A DNA stretch of 64,000 nt, taken from NCBI GenBank assembly GCA_012295275.1, contig CM022668.1, forward strand, positions 12,348,022 through 12,412,021, given 5' to 3'. A model generated the notes under the pieces. That model was given only the letters and a program-made list of their open reading frames with translations, did not search any database and was not told the origin of the DNA. Of the stretch, positions 1-64,000 are shown piece after piece. Both the position numbers and the translations under genes were made by a program. Numbering within the stretch: position 1 is the first letter of the stretch; every line of letters starts with the position of its first letter. The DNA is from Chrysomallon squamiferum (Eukaryota > Mollusca > Gastropoda > Neomphalida > Peltospiridae).

Positions 1-41
1 TACTACTACTATTATTATTATTATTATTATTATTATTTCAG

Positions 42-63831
<63,790 letters not shown>

Positions 63832-64000
63832 GTACGTTTTTGTCGTTTTGTTTTTCCCATAGCAAACAGGTTTTTAATTTATTTAATACATGTGTTAATG
63901 GCGTTTAATAATAACAGCTTTGAGGTGCGTATCAGTTTTGATGCTGGTTTTTCGAAATTCTGATATAAATCTTTTTATATGCTTGAATATGTTATTAACA

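Overview
The window is an internal piece of one very large gene on the + strand. It encodes a giant muscle protein of the titin/connectin-twitchin-projectin family. I count 38 immunoglobulin (Ig, I-set) domains, one decayed Ig relic and 31 fibronectin type III (FN3) domains. Nearly every domain sits in its own exon of about 267-306 bp. The exons are bounded by phase-1 introns, so each can be skipped or duplicated without changing frame. No initiator Met, kinase domain, stop codon or polyA signal is assigned; the gene runs off both ends. I see no gene on the minus strand.

The organism is an invertebrate animal, most likely a mollusc and possibly a gastropod. The reasons are one-domain exons with canonical GT-AG introns, very AT-rich introns full of TTTA, ATT/ATC, TG and GA microsatellites, and intronic blocks that resemble, from memory, a repeat common in mollusc genomes (about 23085-23215 and 48600-48700). 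The exons have clearly higher GC than the introns.

Layout. (1) 42-13811: tandem Ig domains. The first exon is an unusual three-Ig exon. At 2.4-6.9 kb lie two Ig exons with 1-bp frame breaks and one decayed Ig relic. (2) 14174-22846: a recent array of 15 Ig exons alternating between two types, called here B and A (B1-A1-B2...A7-B8), with almost identical introns and a 2.2-kb higher-order duplication. (3) 23306-28228: diverged Ig exons and a transitional Ig. (4) 28847-38217: two copies of a five-domain super-repeat FN3-FN3-FN3-Ig-Ig, in which the first Ig of each pair is split by a phase-2 intron at its core Trp. (5) 38812: one FN3, followed by a 4.4-kb intron. (6) 43489-63831: 24 FN3 domains forming eight X-Y-Z triplets, some very recently duplicated together with their introns.

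In muscle such a protein would act as an elastic (Ig array) and scaffolding or ruler (FN3/Ig super-repeat) filament along the sarcomere. That role is inferred from the family.

Eight otherwise normal exons carry a single-base indel: near 2464, 6745, 15390, 19836, 34928, 38915, 49924 and 58848. Several lie in short A or T runs. Uncorrected assembly errors are the simplest explanation, but real exon decay is possible, especially at 2.4-6.9 kb. Another notable structure is a ~130-bp minisatellite at 57786-58601 that repeats the end of an FN3 exon together with its splice donor.
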